From Phymatolithon calcareum (lineage: Eukaryota > Rhodophyta > Florideophyceae > Hapalidiales), in assembly GCA_977006965.1 (NCBI GenBank), contig OZ345353.1:558001-622000 (forward strand): a stretch of 64,000 nt of DNA, read 5' to 3'. The translations under genes were made by a program, and so were the position numbers. Shown here in pieces: positions 10,207 through 21,445 of this stretch; the first letter of the stretch is position 1; each line of letters starts with the position of its first letter. The notes under the pieces are model-generated. The model searched no databases. It had not been told where the DNA came from and was given only the letters and a program-made list of their open reading frames with translations.

Positions 10207-10899
10207 TTAGCTAATATTCTTTCGAGTTTTGGACTGTTCAGTTGCCCTCTTCTCTCCCGCCGTTGCAAAATTGGCCCGAGTGTATCCCAGCTCCTTGGCC
10301 CGTTTGGCAATGATCTTGGCTGTGTATTCCGGCGGTAGTTTCTTAGACCGTTCTATCCGCGTCCACGAACCCCAGCCCCACTTACGGAGCGACTTGCGCA
10401 GATTTCTGTCCATATGTCCTGTCCAAATGAGAGAAGTGCGGTTTCTTGTCGAACTCTTTTCCGGTTTACGAATGCCACCATTATTATCAACGAGAGAAGA
10501 CTTTGTTCCTTTTCGCTTCTTCTTGGTTGACTTGCTGGGCGACGACCTCACGCCGTCAGCTTTAAACGATTCATAAAAACCGCGGGACTCGAAAGCGAAT
10601 TCATCATCTTGACACCACGGAGAGATTGCTTCAGGTGTCCGGAGGGGCAAAGGCTTCGCTAGAACGGACCGTCGAGCGCGAAGCAGGGCAAGATGAGCCT
10701 GCATAGTTGGAACTGCTTCTCGCACTTCTGACACTCTACAAATTCGCGTTCAAAAATTTCGGAGAAATGAGTGCATACCGGTATCTCTGGGCGCTTTGGA
10801 CCTTGACGCGGAGTTGGCGTTCTTCTTGTTAAGCGCGGTTCGGCCCTTCACGCCGTTCCCCAGTGATGCACGTGCACAGGTTTTTCGACTGCCAACCAT
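10207..10899 (-). CDS. Myb/SANT-like nuclear protein
   Basis: Inferred as two exons. Exon 1 runs from ATG 10899 (MVGSRKTCARASLGNG) to 10779. A tiny intron begins GTATGC at 10778; two AG acceptors fit the frame (ending 10734 or 10728). Exon 2 runs to the stop at 10207. About 215 residues, rich in Lys/Arg/Ser with an SSPSKSTKKKRKGTKS nuclear-localisation-like tract. The C-terminal part LIWTGHMDRNLRKSLRKWGW-GSWTRI....LPP..TAKIIAKRAKEL has the three-helix, Trp-spaced pattern of a Myb/SANT domain. It is probably DNA- or chromatin-binding; the target is unknown. The telobox signature of plant telomere Myb proteins is not seen. Its start lies about 200 bp from the divergent SUMO protease gene. Confidence 0.6.
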
Positions 10900-11106
10900 A
10901 AAGTTACAGTATTTTCCTGTTTTGAGCTACCTTTGAACTGGTAGTATCATAACATTGTCAAGTAAATTCGATGATGCGGGGCGGCTCGCACACCTGTTTT
11001 GTTAAGTTGCAAACCTTCAACCGGGCAACTTCAGCCGCGACTTGCAACGTACAGCTATCGCCTCCATGCGTTCATAGTGCGCGTCAAGCGGCGCTACTCT
11101 GGCGGC
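10900..11106. promoter_or_regulatory. Divergent intergenic promoter region
   Basis: A 207-bp gap between the start codons of the minus-strand Myb/SANT gene (10899) and the plus-strand SUMO protease gene (11107). It must hold both 5' leaders and is probably a bidirectional promoter. I see no clear TATA box. Confidence 0.45.
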
Positions 11107-13641
11107 ATGAATAATGCGCGCTTCGAGCATAAGTACCAAGCGCCCGATGGGAACCGAACGGAAGTTCGTGGGATGACCGATGTACCGGATTTTCCGCAGC
11201 ATCCCAGCATGCTTCCGTCTATGAATGCAGATTTACAAGTGATTCCAAATACGAGCTACAACGCCTCTACGTTCCGGACGAATGCCCGCACGCGAGCGCC
11301 TCGTCGGCACATGCAAGTTGTATCTGCTCCTAGAACAGTCTCAGTAGGCTGTGAAGTATCGCGCGCCGAGGTGAACGCTGTGGTTATCAATACACCGGAG
11401 CGTCATCCAATCTCTTCACATCTTCATGCAGGCGACGAAGAGGAACTTGATGGAGGAAATGCTAACGAGATATCAAAGCGAGGTAATCCGAAAAGCGCCA
11501 AACCGGTAATTGCGTCCCGGCCATCTTTCGCTGAGTGGAATACCCTCTCCACAAAAGCAACACCACCGACACCGGAGGCTAGCCCCAAAACGGTGACCTC
11601 TGATTGTGATGAGGTCGTCGAAGTGAAAGCATCACAAGTCGAATCTGACCAATGTTCCCCTATTGCGCGGATAGGGCATACGGTAACAGCATCTCAAGCA
11701 AAACGCGGGCGGGAGATCTCACCACAAGCGAGAGCATCACGTCCAGTCGGCACGTCGCAGAGATTGTTCGGAAAGTCTAGAAAAATAGAAGTTAATAAGC
11801 CGAATGTCAACAAAGGAAAGCACTCAGACGATGTTGAGTTTGTGGAAGTTGTGGATAACGCAATTACGCCCACCACACACCGTCGAAAAAGGGAACGTCC
11901 TATGTCTCGCAGGGCAGTCGACAGTGATTCCGATCGGAATGTGCATCCTAAGGTATCACCAAATGTTGCTGAATTACCCAACCCGCCGCGGCGTTCAAGT
12001 GCACGTTTAAGAAACAGGACGCAACCAACCAAGAGCGTGGCTATCGACAAATATTTTGACGGTGCTTCAAATGACCAGCGGTCTTCGCCTACTGGCGCGA
12101 TCAATCTCGATCCCGACGATGAAGCGGTTGATGACGATGAGCCTAACGTTTCCGATGGCGTTCAAATGAATGCAGAACCAGTTAGTGAGTCCGTTGTTGA
12201 CGCGCAAGCGAACACAGCCGGTCCCACCAGCAGTCATCTACCAGAAGAGAGTGTTCCCGAAGAAACCGAAGAGGAGCCAATCACGGAACTGTTCGATTAC
12301 CCACCAACCGGAAGAGGCAAAATCAGAATAACATCTGAAGAGTTGAAGAGGCTTCGAGACCATCAGTACTTAAATGACAGTCTGATTGACTTTTATGTCA
12401 AGTACCTGGAGATGACGAGGAATTCGAAGAGGTCAATGGTGCGAGAAAAAGCAAGCTGCTTATTTTTCAGTTCATTCTTTTTCGGTTGTCTGCGGCGATT
12501 GAACTCTGTCGACTATGACGGAGTGAAACGATGGACGAATAATGTGGATTTGTTTGAGAAGCAATTCGTATTTGTACCATTGTGTGACTCTTATCATTGG
12601 AGCTTAATTATCGTGGCAAACTTGCCTAACTTGCACTCTATAATTGACAAGGAGATTGCGGAAGCGTGCGAAGCTGCGGAAAGCATGGGAGAAAGAAGGC
12701 CGAAAATTATCTACATGGATTCTTTGGCACCCAAGCGCGGGAGGCACTTCGGTCCACCTATGATCGAATACCTTGCCCGTGAATGGATTCATCGGAAGAC
12801 TGATCAAGGGGGCAAAAATGAGAACACGGATGAGTTGTGCGACAGCATGTTCAAAAAGCTTACGAAGATCATAAAAGTCGAGAAACCGCCTATGCCCGAG
12901 CAAAGCAATGAGTACGATTGCGGTTTGTACGTTTTGAAAAACATGGAATGCTTTTTGGACGAAGTCAATGGTATGCGAGAAGAAGTTCTCGCTAATGGAT
13001 CGAAGTCCACAACAATCAAAACATGGTACACCCATTCAGCGGTTCAGAAGCTTCGGACTCAGATCATGTGCTTGATCAAGGATATGGAAAGCTGTTTCAA
13101 GTCAAAGCGTTCTCTTCTGGCAAAAGATACATCATCGGGTGAACAAAGCCCATTGTGTATCACGGGCTCACCAAGGGCAAAAACGCCAGGCAGCTCTAAT
13201 ACTTCCAGTCCTTTTGCGGAGAAAAAGGAGACTCCTGCATCTTGTCCTGTAGCTGTTGAACAGCAAATAGGTTCTCCGCATCCGACGTTGAAGAAGAGCT
13301 TGGAAAAAGCGGATGAGGCGCATGAAGCTGCTTGTGTGTTTGCCGCGTCGGAATTGCAAATGGAGGACGAGTTAGATTTGGAGCCTCCACGAAATGCGTC
13401 GGAGCTTGACAATTTTACGGGAGACTCGCCAAACCTTCAGTCTTCCTCAGACTCTCCTTCCGGATCGACGAGCAGAATTTTCCTTGCCGGTGAGAAGGAG
13501 GTACAAGAGAGGAAAGTGGAGGCATCAAGTGCTCCGAGTGAGGTATATCCCATGGACCAGTCGCCGTCGCCTTCCCGCAGTTGTGACGTTGTTATGCAAT
13601 CTGTGCCTATCGATGAAGGCGACGATGCCATGATCCCTTAA
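11107..13641 (+). CDS. ULP2/SENP6-7-like SUMO protease
   Basis: An 844-residue single-exon protein. The first ATG in frame is 11107 (MNNARFEHKYQ); the frame is open further upstream but without ATG. The C48 cysteine-protease domain starts near GRGKIRITSEELKRL..YLNDSLIDFYVKYL. It carries catalytic His497 (SYHWSLI), Asp538 (IYMDSLA), Gln599 and Cys605 (QSNEYDCGLYV), so it should be active. The split domain, with an insert between the Asp and the Cys, fits the ULP2/SENP6-7 branch, which trims poly-SUMO chains in the nucleus. The disordered N-terminus has acidic/hydrophobic stretches such as DDVEFVEVVDN and CDEVVEVKA that resemble SUMO-interacting motifs. The C-terminal 200 residues are Ser-rich and low complexity. 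Confidence 0.9.
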   Translation: MNNARFEHKYQAPDGNRTEVRGMTDVPDFPQHPSMLPSMNADLQVIPNTSYNASTFRTNARTRAPRRHMQVVSAPRTVSVGCEVSRAEVNAVVINTPERHPISSHLHAGDEEELDGGNANEISKRGNPKSAKPVIASRPSFAEWNTLSTKATPPTPEASPKTVTSDCDEVVEVKASQVESDQCSPIARIGHTVTASQAKRGREISPQARASRPVGTSQRLFGKSRKIEVNKPNVNKGKHSDDVEFVEVVDNAITPTTHRRKRERPMSRRAVDSDSDRNVHPKVSPNVAELPNPPRRSSARLRNRTQPTKSVAIDKYFDGASNDQRSSPTGAINLDPDDEAVDDDEPNVSDGVQMNAEPVSESVVDAQANTAGPTSSHLPEESVPEETEEEPITELFDYPPTGRGKIRITSEELKRLRDHQYLNDSLIDFYVKYLEMTRNSKRSMVREKASCLFFSSFFFGCLRRLNSVDYDGVKRWTNNVDLFEKQFVFVPLCDSYHWSLIIVANLPNLHSIIDKEIAEACEAAESMGERRPKIIYMDSLAPKRGRHFGPPMIEYLAREWIHRKTDQGGKNENTDELCDSMFKKLTKIIKVEKPPMPEQSNEYDCGLYVLKNMECFLDEVNGMREEVLANGSKSTTIKTWYTHSAVQKLRTQIMCLIKDMESCFKSKRSLLAKDTSSGEQSPLCITGSPRAKTPGSSNTSSPFAEKKETPASCPVAVEQQIGSPHPTLKKSLEKADEAHEAACVFAASELQMEDELDLEPPRNASELDNFTGDSPNLQSSSDSPSGSTSRIFLAGEKEVQERKVEASSAPSEVYPMDQSPSPSRSCDVVMQSVPIDEGDDAMIP

Positions 13642-15995
13642 ATATATTATTGTAACTCAAGCATAGACAAATTATCCGTGAAACGCGACAAAGGTCAGGA
13701 ACCATAGCAACTTTAAAGACCACCTGCAGTAAGAATAGGCGAAACAGTCTCAATCAAATCGGTGAAAAACGACGCATGATTGTCGGCAAGGGCCAACGCC
13801 GCCATGCGTCTGTATATCTCATTGCCTTGTTAGTTGCACCACTGTTAAATGGCACCATTTTCTATTTGCCTCATCTCACGAATGTCATCCCTATCTGCAG
13901 GCGGTACTCTTCCCCTTCTGTACCCTTGTTCGCTAAGGCACGGCAATCAACTCGGCCCCCCGCTCCAGCGAATCTTACGGTAATGTCTATGCTCTCGAGC
14001 AATCGAGTTTTACACCATATGTCAACATTGAAATCACGAGCAAATTGTCCAACAATACGCTCCAAGAGCTTCCAGTCGTCCTGCACTAACGAGTCGGAAC
14101 GGGTCGTACACGGAATCCCCAAGGCAAGGTCCACGGCGTCAACGTGTTGCTCGATTTACGACGCCGCTGCGACGAGATTGTCTGCATCATTGCCCTAGCA
14201 TGTTGTCTTTGAGCCGAGTGGTGAACAATTCCACGCGGCACAGGCAGTGTCGGAGAGTTGTAGAGTGCAGCATGATGTGTAAGCATGCATGGTAGAACGC
14301 AAACTCGGCACCGTCCACTAAGCGGAGACGACATAGCGCTGTGGGCTGATGCGAGAGCCGTATGCGCAGGCATTCATACATCTGGCCTGCCTCCTCAGCC
14401 CAGCGCACAGCACCCTCCGTGACAGAGCCCAAAACCTATATCGCGGGCTGTAGATATTGCAGTATGCATCGCTTTCAGTACGCCAATACGGCTAGTGAGG
14501 GGGTAGTACGAATGATGGGTGTGGGTAATAAACGTCACGTTTTCGCTCTTGATATCTAAGCGTCAGTTCGGCAGGCTCATATGCAAGAGAGTCAGACAAG
14601 ATGAATGGGCAGTTTATTAATGATCCCTCTCGACTCCGTTTGGAGACCGCGGAATACCGTAACTAAGAGAGAGCAGTCCCCCACGAGCTGATAAATTATT
14701 TTAATAAAATTTCCCACGTCTGTGCGAAATGTGGAGTTCATCTAGCAGATGCGGAATAGCAATGGACTTTGTCTTGTTTGATGGCTAGATTATGGACCGT
14801 TCAGATCGCAGTGTGAGTCAGGACGGTCGACTCCAAGATTCCCCTTCTCGCAAGATCGTCCGTCGCACCATTTAGGGGAAAGACACTGTTATTTGGGATC
14901 CTTATGCCTCCTATGTTCAACTCCTGGGACCCGAGTTGCATCATCAAACTGCACAGCTTCCGAATCGTTTTGGTATAGAACTATAGCTGTATGCAGACCA
15001 TCCCGTCACACCGTCTCCGGTAGGCCGACTTCGAGCAGACCCAGACAAGGCAGCATTGATTTCGGCCCTTCGAATGACTATCTCATCATCATGAGATAGA
15101 GTGGAAGGCAGTTAAGAGTGGCGGTGGGTGGGACAGGCACAAGGCCTGCTGCAAGGCCTGTAATCGGGACGGAGATTGGAGGCCTTGTCGATGTTCTCCA
15201 AGTCATATTGAGGACGCCACTAGCATGAAGTTAAGGGTCTCGTTTGCACTTGGTCGGTTGACCGAAGGCTGAACGGTAGAAACTGCTAGCATACCCCCTT
15301 CGTCAACGAAATCAAAATCGATTACGAATTCCCTCACATTCTGAGGACACTTGCACTATAGGTTGATGATGATACACAATGTACTATCGATGATAGTCGC
15401 GCCAAACTTTCAAATACGTGCATGCAACTGAGAAGCAGACCCATCGGCCTTGCTAATTTTTGGAACTCTGCCGCATGCTCCAGACTTTTGTCCTACCGTC
15501 CTTTTCACTGAAGTGTTTCTTTACTCTTGATTGAGAAGTTCGTGAAGGAGGAAAGAAGGTTATGTGAATGACGGCTATTTCCAAGCCAACAGCAGCATGG
15601 TCCTCTTAGAATCCTCCATGCTATCATTGTTGGCCTTCTTGGTTCCCAAATTCTGTACCGCCAAATCCTCCTGAATCAGTTTTTATGCATCCGAGGCCGT
15701 GGAAAAGCCAAACTCAAAACCGCCGGACTGTCTATATTCTCCGCACATTGTGCATCACACTTCCAACTGTCACTTCACAAGGCTCCCAAGCGCCCCATGC
15801 GCGCCAACCACAGCTGCCTGCTTCGCCATGGCTACATGTGCAATTGCTCCTAGCTGTAGGTGCCTGCAAAAAGTACCACCCCTCGTCAGATTTGATTGCT
15901 AGGATGGTTGACGATATTCTTTTCCACGCGCCAACTCCGCTCTAACCACGACTTGCTTGTCATCCCAGAGCACACAGGCCATTGCAAACCATTAC
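13642..15995. other. Gene-poor spacer with decayed ORFs
   Basis: No intact gene is supported. On the minus strand two adjacent ORFs, 14432-14187 (AEEAGQMYECLRIRLSHQP..) and 14134-13871 (QDDWKLLERIVGQFARDFNVD..), have protein-like composition but lie in different frames and match nothing I know. They may be remnants of one dead gene. From 14.6 to 15.7 kb I see only AT/GC-neutral sequence with many stops. Confidence 0.35.
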
Positions 15996-16529
15996 TTATG
16001 GGGTGCAATTGCATACTATTTTCATAATCCAGGGATCCTTGACGGATCCTTTAGCGGCTCTCTTTAGCATATCTTCAGGGAATTCCGCGCTCCAGCCACG
16101 GATGGACAACGCTTTCACGAATTCAGAGTTTAGCAATATTTCTTCGACTGTTTGACAGGTGATGTATTGATGTTGCAATGCAACAGAATAATGTACAAGT
16201 ATCCAAACGTATTTTGTCCTAGTCCAGAAGCCGACAAGACCAACCCGGTCCACACAGTAATCGCAACGTGATCGAATGGTGTGACACATTGATCAGATGG
16301 TTCGCGAGCAAGCAGTTATGGGCCGACCAACATGATACACCAGATCTGACTGGCAATCTTTGCCGACCATCAGCAGGAGTGGTTTATTCAGAACGCAGTT
16401 GTAATCGCGGTAGAACTTCTGTTTCACTCTAATACTCTGATGAAGCAAGGAATACATCTTTGGCCCATCTACGTGTATTTGCACACTATAATACAGTTCA
16501 ATGGCTCGGCAATCATAACAAAATATCAT
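15996..16529 (-). pseudogene. Decayed ORF with one in-frame stop
   Basis: ATG at 16529 opens MIFCYDCRAIELYYSVQIHV. The frame stops at a TGA near 16294 and then continues in the same frame as MCHTIRSRCDYCVDRV to 15996. Together this is about 177 codons with protein-like composition (VEEILLNSEFVKALSIRGWS) and a single nonsense codon. I do not recognise a family. It lies divergent to KLHDC4, about 120 bp from its start codon. Confidence 0.35.
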
Positions 16530-16647
16530 AATCTCCTGTGATCACGTCGCATGAAGCTGTCGTTCAAGACTCTATCACGCAGAAGCCTGTCTGCTTGACT
16601 GTTACGAAGGAAGATTGCGGACGACGCCCAGAGCGCCGACAAACACC

Positions 16648-18656
16648 ATGGGGAAAAAGGATAAGAAAAAGAAAGGATTGGGAAAGGCCAAGACGGAGGC
16701 GAAGGCTGCGAAGAAATCAGAAAAAGCGTCACGTAAGGCGAGGGCAGCTGCCGGGGACGAAGATGTGGAAGCCATACTTGCAGAAATTTTAGGTAAGACT
16801 GGCCTTACTTTGGTTTCCGTCGTGTTTCCTGAGAGCAAATTAGCACTAACGTGACGATGTTACGTTGTACCGTTTTGAACGAAACAGAAAAGGAAGCAGA
16901 AGCACTGCACGTTGCGCAAGTCCCAGACTGCCCGCCACCTGCCCCCAGAGCGTCCTTCACAATGGTTGCATCTCCCGTAAAAGATACAGACCTGATTTTC
17001 TTCGGAGGCGAGCGATATACGGGTGACCGAGCTATGTTTCACAACGACCTATACGTTTTTCACACAGAACGGCGGTCTTGGACGCGTTACGATTCCCCAA
17101 ATAAGCCACCTCCTCGTAGTTCTCATGCCGTAGCACTGCACAAGAATTTGATGTACTTGTTCGGAGGCGAATTCAGTAATCCCAGTCTTTCCCAGTATCG
17201 ACATTACAAGGATCTGTGGCGGCTCGATATCGAAGACATGAGCTGGGAGAAAATAGACATTCGTGGCGGTCCTTGCTCTCGCTCCGGACACCGCATGGCC
17301 ATTGCGAAGAACAAGCTTTATGTATTTGGCGGATTTGTTGACACTGGTTTCGACATTAAGTACTTGAACGATTTGTACTTCATCGACCTTTCCTTGGATA
17401 CGTTGAAATGGACGAAAGTTGAAGTGTCTGCGACTGATGTAGTGCCTTCTCCGCGGTCTGGTTTTCAGTGGGTCACTATCGATGACGAAATTTTGCTGTA
17501 CGGCGGGTATTGTCGCGAACTTGTTGCGAAGGCGAAGAGCATGTCTCATAAGGGCAAGAAGAAAGGCGGAAAGGCAGTGGAGCAGGCAATGGAGGCGCGT
17601 GGGGTTGTTCTTCAAGATTTGTTCAAACTGTCAACCGTTTCGGGCAAGTGGCAGAAAGTCAAGAAGTCTGGATACGGTCCGTCTGCACGAGCTGGGTTCT
17701 CTATGGTTTTGCACAAAAGCAACATGGTTGTTTTTGGAGGAGTGGAGGACGATGAAACGGAAGATGATTTGGAATCTGTTTTCTACAACGATATGTTTGC
17801 GCTTAATACTGAGAGAAGGAAATGGTTTCCCATGACTCTGCGGAAAAAGAAAGGAAAAAAGGTGGCACGGAGACGTCCAAAAGCGGGTCCGAGCTCGGCT
17901 GGTATGATTCCTGCTGAAGAGGTGATGGAAATCGAAATTGATGCAGATAAGATGGAAGATGACCGTGAAGATGATGAGACAGAAGAGTTGGACGCCGAGG
18001 CGTTGGAGGCAGCGTTGAAGGTGCAACAGGAAGATGATGACAAACCGTGCGGTCGATTCAATGCGATGGCGTGCATCCAGAAGAATACATTGTACATTGC
18101 TGGTGGCAGTGTGGAAAGGAAAGAGAAGGAGCTTACGTTGGATGACATATGGTGTATCGATCTAAATAAGTTGGATGAATTCCATCAGCTTAAGGAGCTC
18201 AGCGAGGAATGCTCGAAATGGGTCGTATCCGATTCGGAGGACGAGGAGGATGAAGAGGAAGTCGAGAATGAAGGCGATGTGGAAATGGACATCGAGCTTG
18301 ACAGCGATGAAGAACAAGATGAGAGGCAAAAGCGGCGACATCGGCGAGACCGATTGCGAAGTCGTGTGGAACATTCAGATGGATCGAATTTGACCCCTTT
18401 GGTGAATGAAGCTCTGAAGGATTTCTTTGAGAGGACTAAGAATTACTGGATTGGTGAGGTTCTCAGCACTCTGGGCCATAGTGGGAAAGAGTTGCGAAGA
18501 GTTGCATTCGAATGGGCTTTCAAACGATACTGGGAAATCAAACCAACTCTGAAGGAATTGGAAGACCTTGAAGCTGAACTGGCGAGGGAAGAAGAGCTCG
18601 AGAAGGAATTCGCAAAGGCGCAGATAGAGCAAAAGCGTGTTAGAGGTAGGCGCTAG
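16648..18656 (+). CDS. KLHDC4: Kelch-repeat protein KLHDC4
   Basis: Two exons, 16648-16792 and 16888-18656, with a 95-nt intron (GTAAGA..ACAG, with CTAAC as a likely branch site). This gives 637 residues. The N-terminus MGKKDKKKKGLGKAK is the basic leader seen in KLHDC4 and yeast KEL3-like proteins, followed by EDVEAILAEIL and the PPAPRASF segment. Then come six kelch repeats: LIFFGGE, YLFGGEF, YVFGGFV, LLYGGYC, VVFGGVE and a degenerate LYIAGGS. Diagnostic motifs are YRHYKDLWRLDIEDMSWE and RSGHRMAI. The C-terminal third is strongly acidic (DEEDEEEVENEGD) and helical. The exact cellular role is not well known; it is usually linked to nuclear or ribosome-related functions. A longer ORF start before the ATG is not needed. 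Confidence 0.9.
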
Positions 18657-21048
18657 GTTAGCTGTATTGTTGCGAACAAACGTGGTACATTATTCTTTCT
18701 GTTCATTATTGTTCGTGGACTCGTGGAGATTTCGTAGTCGCATGAAAGGTTTGGGTCAGTATTCGACATAGTTTGTCCTGCGGAAGATCTTCCCAAACAC
18801 GGTTCCCGTGGTCTTGGAGCCTTGGTATCTTGTGCGCGCCGAATTTCTGAGCTGAGCAGTTGTCGTGGTGACCATCTGACACAAAGCAGATCGGATACGC
18901 GACCACAAACGTTCTGGATGGTGAGTGGACAATATCTAGAGTTACTGTGACCGTGTGCAAAGTTAGCCGGAGTTTAGTAGTGGCGATATACGAGGACCGC
19001 CAAACCATGGTTCCTCTTCTCGAGGAAAACAGCGATGGGCGGCGTAGTCTAATTTGTCCGCTACTGCTACAGTATTGTTGTGCACATTTCAGGGCGAAAA
19101 AGGCCTCATGAGCTATATGAATTTGTTGATTACGAGGGGTATCAGCCTTGGCATTGAACTTCTCATGGTGGCTTTCTCTCTAGAATTTGTCGATGTACTA
19201 CGAGGCGCTGCAATATACGCTACAAGAGAATGATGACTTCTGTCAAACACAATAAAGAGCCCGTGTTCTTTTGCATCACGGCGGGTGGTGAAAGATACGA
19301 AACGTATCTACTCTGGGTTCCACAGCGGCCCGTCTCAGGGGTGGCCATTTGTACGCAGTTATGGCCTCGCTGGGTTTTGTTGAATTGCACCCGTACTGTC
19401 CTGAGGTGCGTTACCGTGATTGTGCTATATGAAATAGGAATTGAGTGCCCGATTCATCTATGCACCACCTTAGACGAATATTATTTCATGAATAACCAAG
19501 CCCCACGTTTTACTCTCGGAGCTTGATTCGAAATTTCTTTCGCCGGTCATCAGGATGTGCTGGATCGCTACTGTCCTAACTCACGAGCAGGAGCACTCTC
19601 AAGCGGTGTTAAAGTACATTTTCTTGTTCTCAATTTTCTAGCCGACGGCCTGATGGATCATGATTGGCAACTTTTTCTGTTCGTGGGGCCTCTCGATCAA
19701 ATTCTTGGGGCTGCGAGCTGACGTTGTGTGGCTGCCGTGAGTATACAGGAGCTGATCGACAGGTTCAGATCTTCCATGCGACTACGTCTAACGTCAGGTT
19801 TTAGACTCTAACACCTGACATCCATACAGCTTTCGTAGAACTCAGTTGGTCAGGATGTATTGGCTTCGACAATATGGCGTACAGTGCGCTTGGTCAGAAA
19901 CTCAGTAGGTCCGGATGTTGTAATCTCGGCAAGGTGCGCTAGCTCTGGTGGGCCAGATACTCCTGACGGTGGGGGTGTTGTGTCTTCTGCGGGTGTGGTG
20001 CAACCCAATGATACTGTACTTAATTGATAGCTCGGCAGATGCGAGTACGTCGCTAAATTTATGGTTCGATATCTTCGGGAGCATTCTGGTGGCGGGCAAA
20101 GTTGAAAATGGTGATTTCCTCGAGAAGGACCGCCGTCAATGGCTAATGGTCTCTACGTCAGTCTATCTAATACTCACTCACCGTCTGTTTAGATACTCCT
20201 AATGTATCAGAAGTGACTGCGCGAGATCCAAGGTGTTCACACTGTTCGCAAACCGCGGCAGTTGCAACTAAAATATTACAATTGCTAATATCTCTGAAGA
20301 AATATCGAGAAAGAGAGTGGTAAATCGAAAAAGGTCTATCATTCATTTCCCCCGCAGTCCATGCATGCAGACGTCAACCTGTAGGTGCGCGGCGCAGTCC
20401 ATACCGAAAACGTTACAGATGTTTTAAGTGCATAAAACGTTGACAAATTTCTCAAATTGCGGAGTGCGCTATATCGAAAAGCCAGAAGTGGGCGTTGTTT
20501 GTAAAGTAGCTTGTTGTAATGTTCCGTCTTCTAAAGATCCGCGATATCTGTAGGGTTGGCTCTTGTTGATTGCATCACGTCTTTGTCACCTGTTCGATCG
20601 TGGACATGGAGCAACAAATGAAGGGTCAATCCTGAATATTTCGGGCATTGCCCTCCGTATGCGTTGATTCTCTGACTATGATTCGCTTTCTACGGCAACT
20701 GCTGAGGGGCAGCAATAGAAACGTTGCTACAGAGCAACAGTACCCGCGATGCTAGATAAGAGAGTAGTAAATATTACAATTGTTGAATTCAAGGGCAGAG
20801 CGGGATTTAGTTTGTGCTCGACCGGCGCGGTGACCACTGGCCGAGGGTCACTGCATGGCGTGATGAGCACCTGTTTGTGGGAACGCAGGATGAGCAAGAG
20901 GACATTTCGCAGCAGAGAAGTTCCAGACTGCAATCGCAATTGAACTATATACGCGAGGTCTTTCAATTCAGCCGGTGGCTCGAAGCAAGCGTCACTACGG
21001 AACCTAGCAAGACGGCCGTTTTGACGTTTTTCACAACCTCCAGCGTAA
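18657..21048. other. Gene-poor spacer, 2.4 kb
   Basis: No supported gene. Two short near-duplicates lie at about 19839-19862 (CTCAGTTGGTCAGGATGTAT) and 19898-19920 (CTCAGTAGGTCCGGATGTTG), perhaps the trace of a small tandem duplication. Other ORFs are short and lack protein-like character. Confidence 0.4.
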
Positions 21049-21288
21049 CAGTTTACCTGCCAAATTGATGCACCACGCGGCAGCTATGATCTTCGCGAAA
21101 TTGCCGGGAATGAGGATCCTCGTGATGATGCTAGCATGCTGAGAGCAATTTTCAGAGAGGTTTCAGGCGAGGTTACACTTTTGCGCCAACAACTTGGAAT
21201 GAAAACACAGCAGGTCCAGTGGAATACCAGTGAGTGGAAGTTGACAAAAATCTGCGTCGAATCTGCTTTTTCAGCCAATCACGATTAA
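21049..21288 (+). pseudogene. Short protein-like ORF, possible exon remnant
   Basis: An open frame of about 79 codons between a TAA at 21046 and a TAA at 21286. It contains DLREIAGNEDPRDDASMLRA and IFREVSGEVTLLRQQLGMKT, which look like real helical protein, but it has no start ATG in a plausible place. It may be an exon or the relic of a retroelement gag-like gene. Family not recognised. Confidence 0.25.
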
Positions 21289-21445
21289 TGGCAATCGACA
21301 TATGACTCAATTGCTTGACTTCCGCCCGTACATAACGAGAGGTCGAACTGAGCACAGACCTTAGTTGCGACGATCTAGAATTCCGTCCATTTCCCTTCTC
21401 TCCGCACGCGCGGTGCGGCGTGCCCGATCACACGCCGCTCCAAGA

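Noticed and set aside
16860-18632. Several minus-strand ORFs opposite KLHDC4
   Set aside because: Antisense shadows of a strongly supported kelch gene, rich in Phe and Ser as expected from its codon use.
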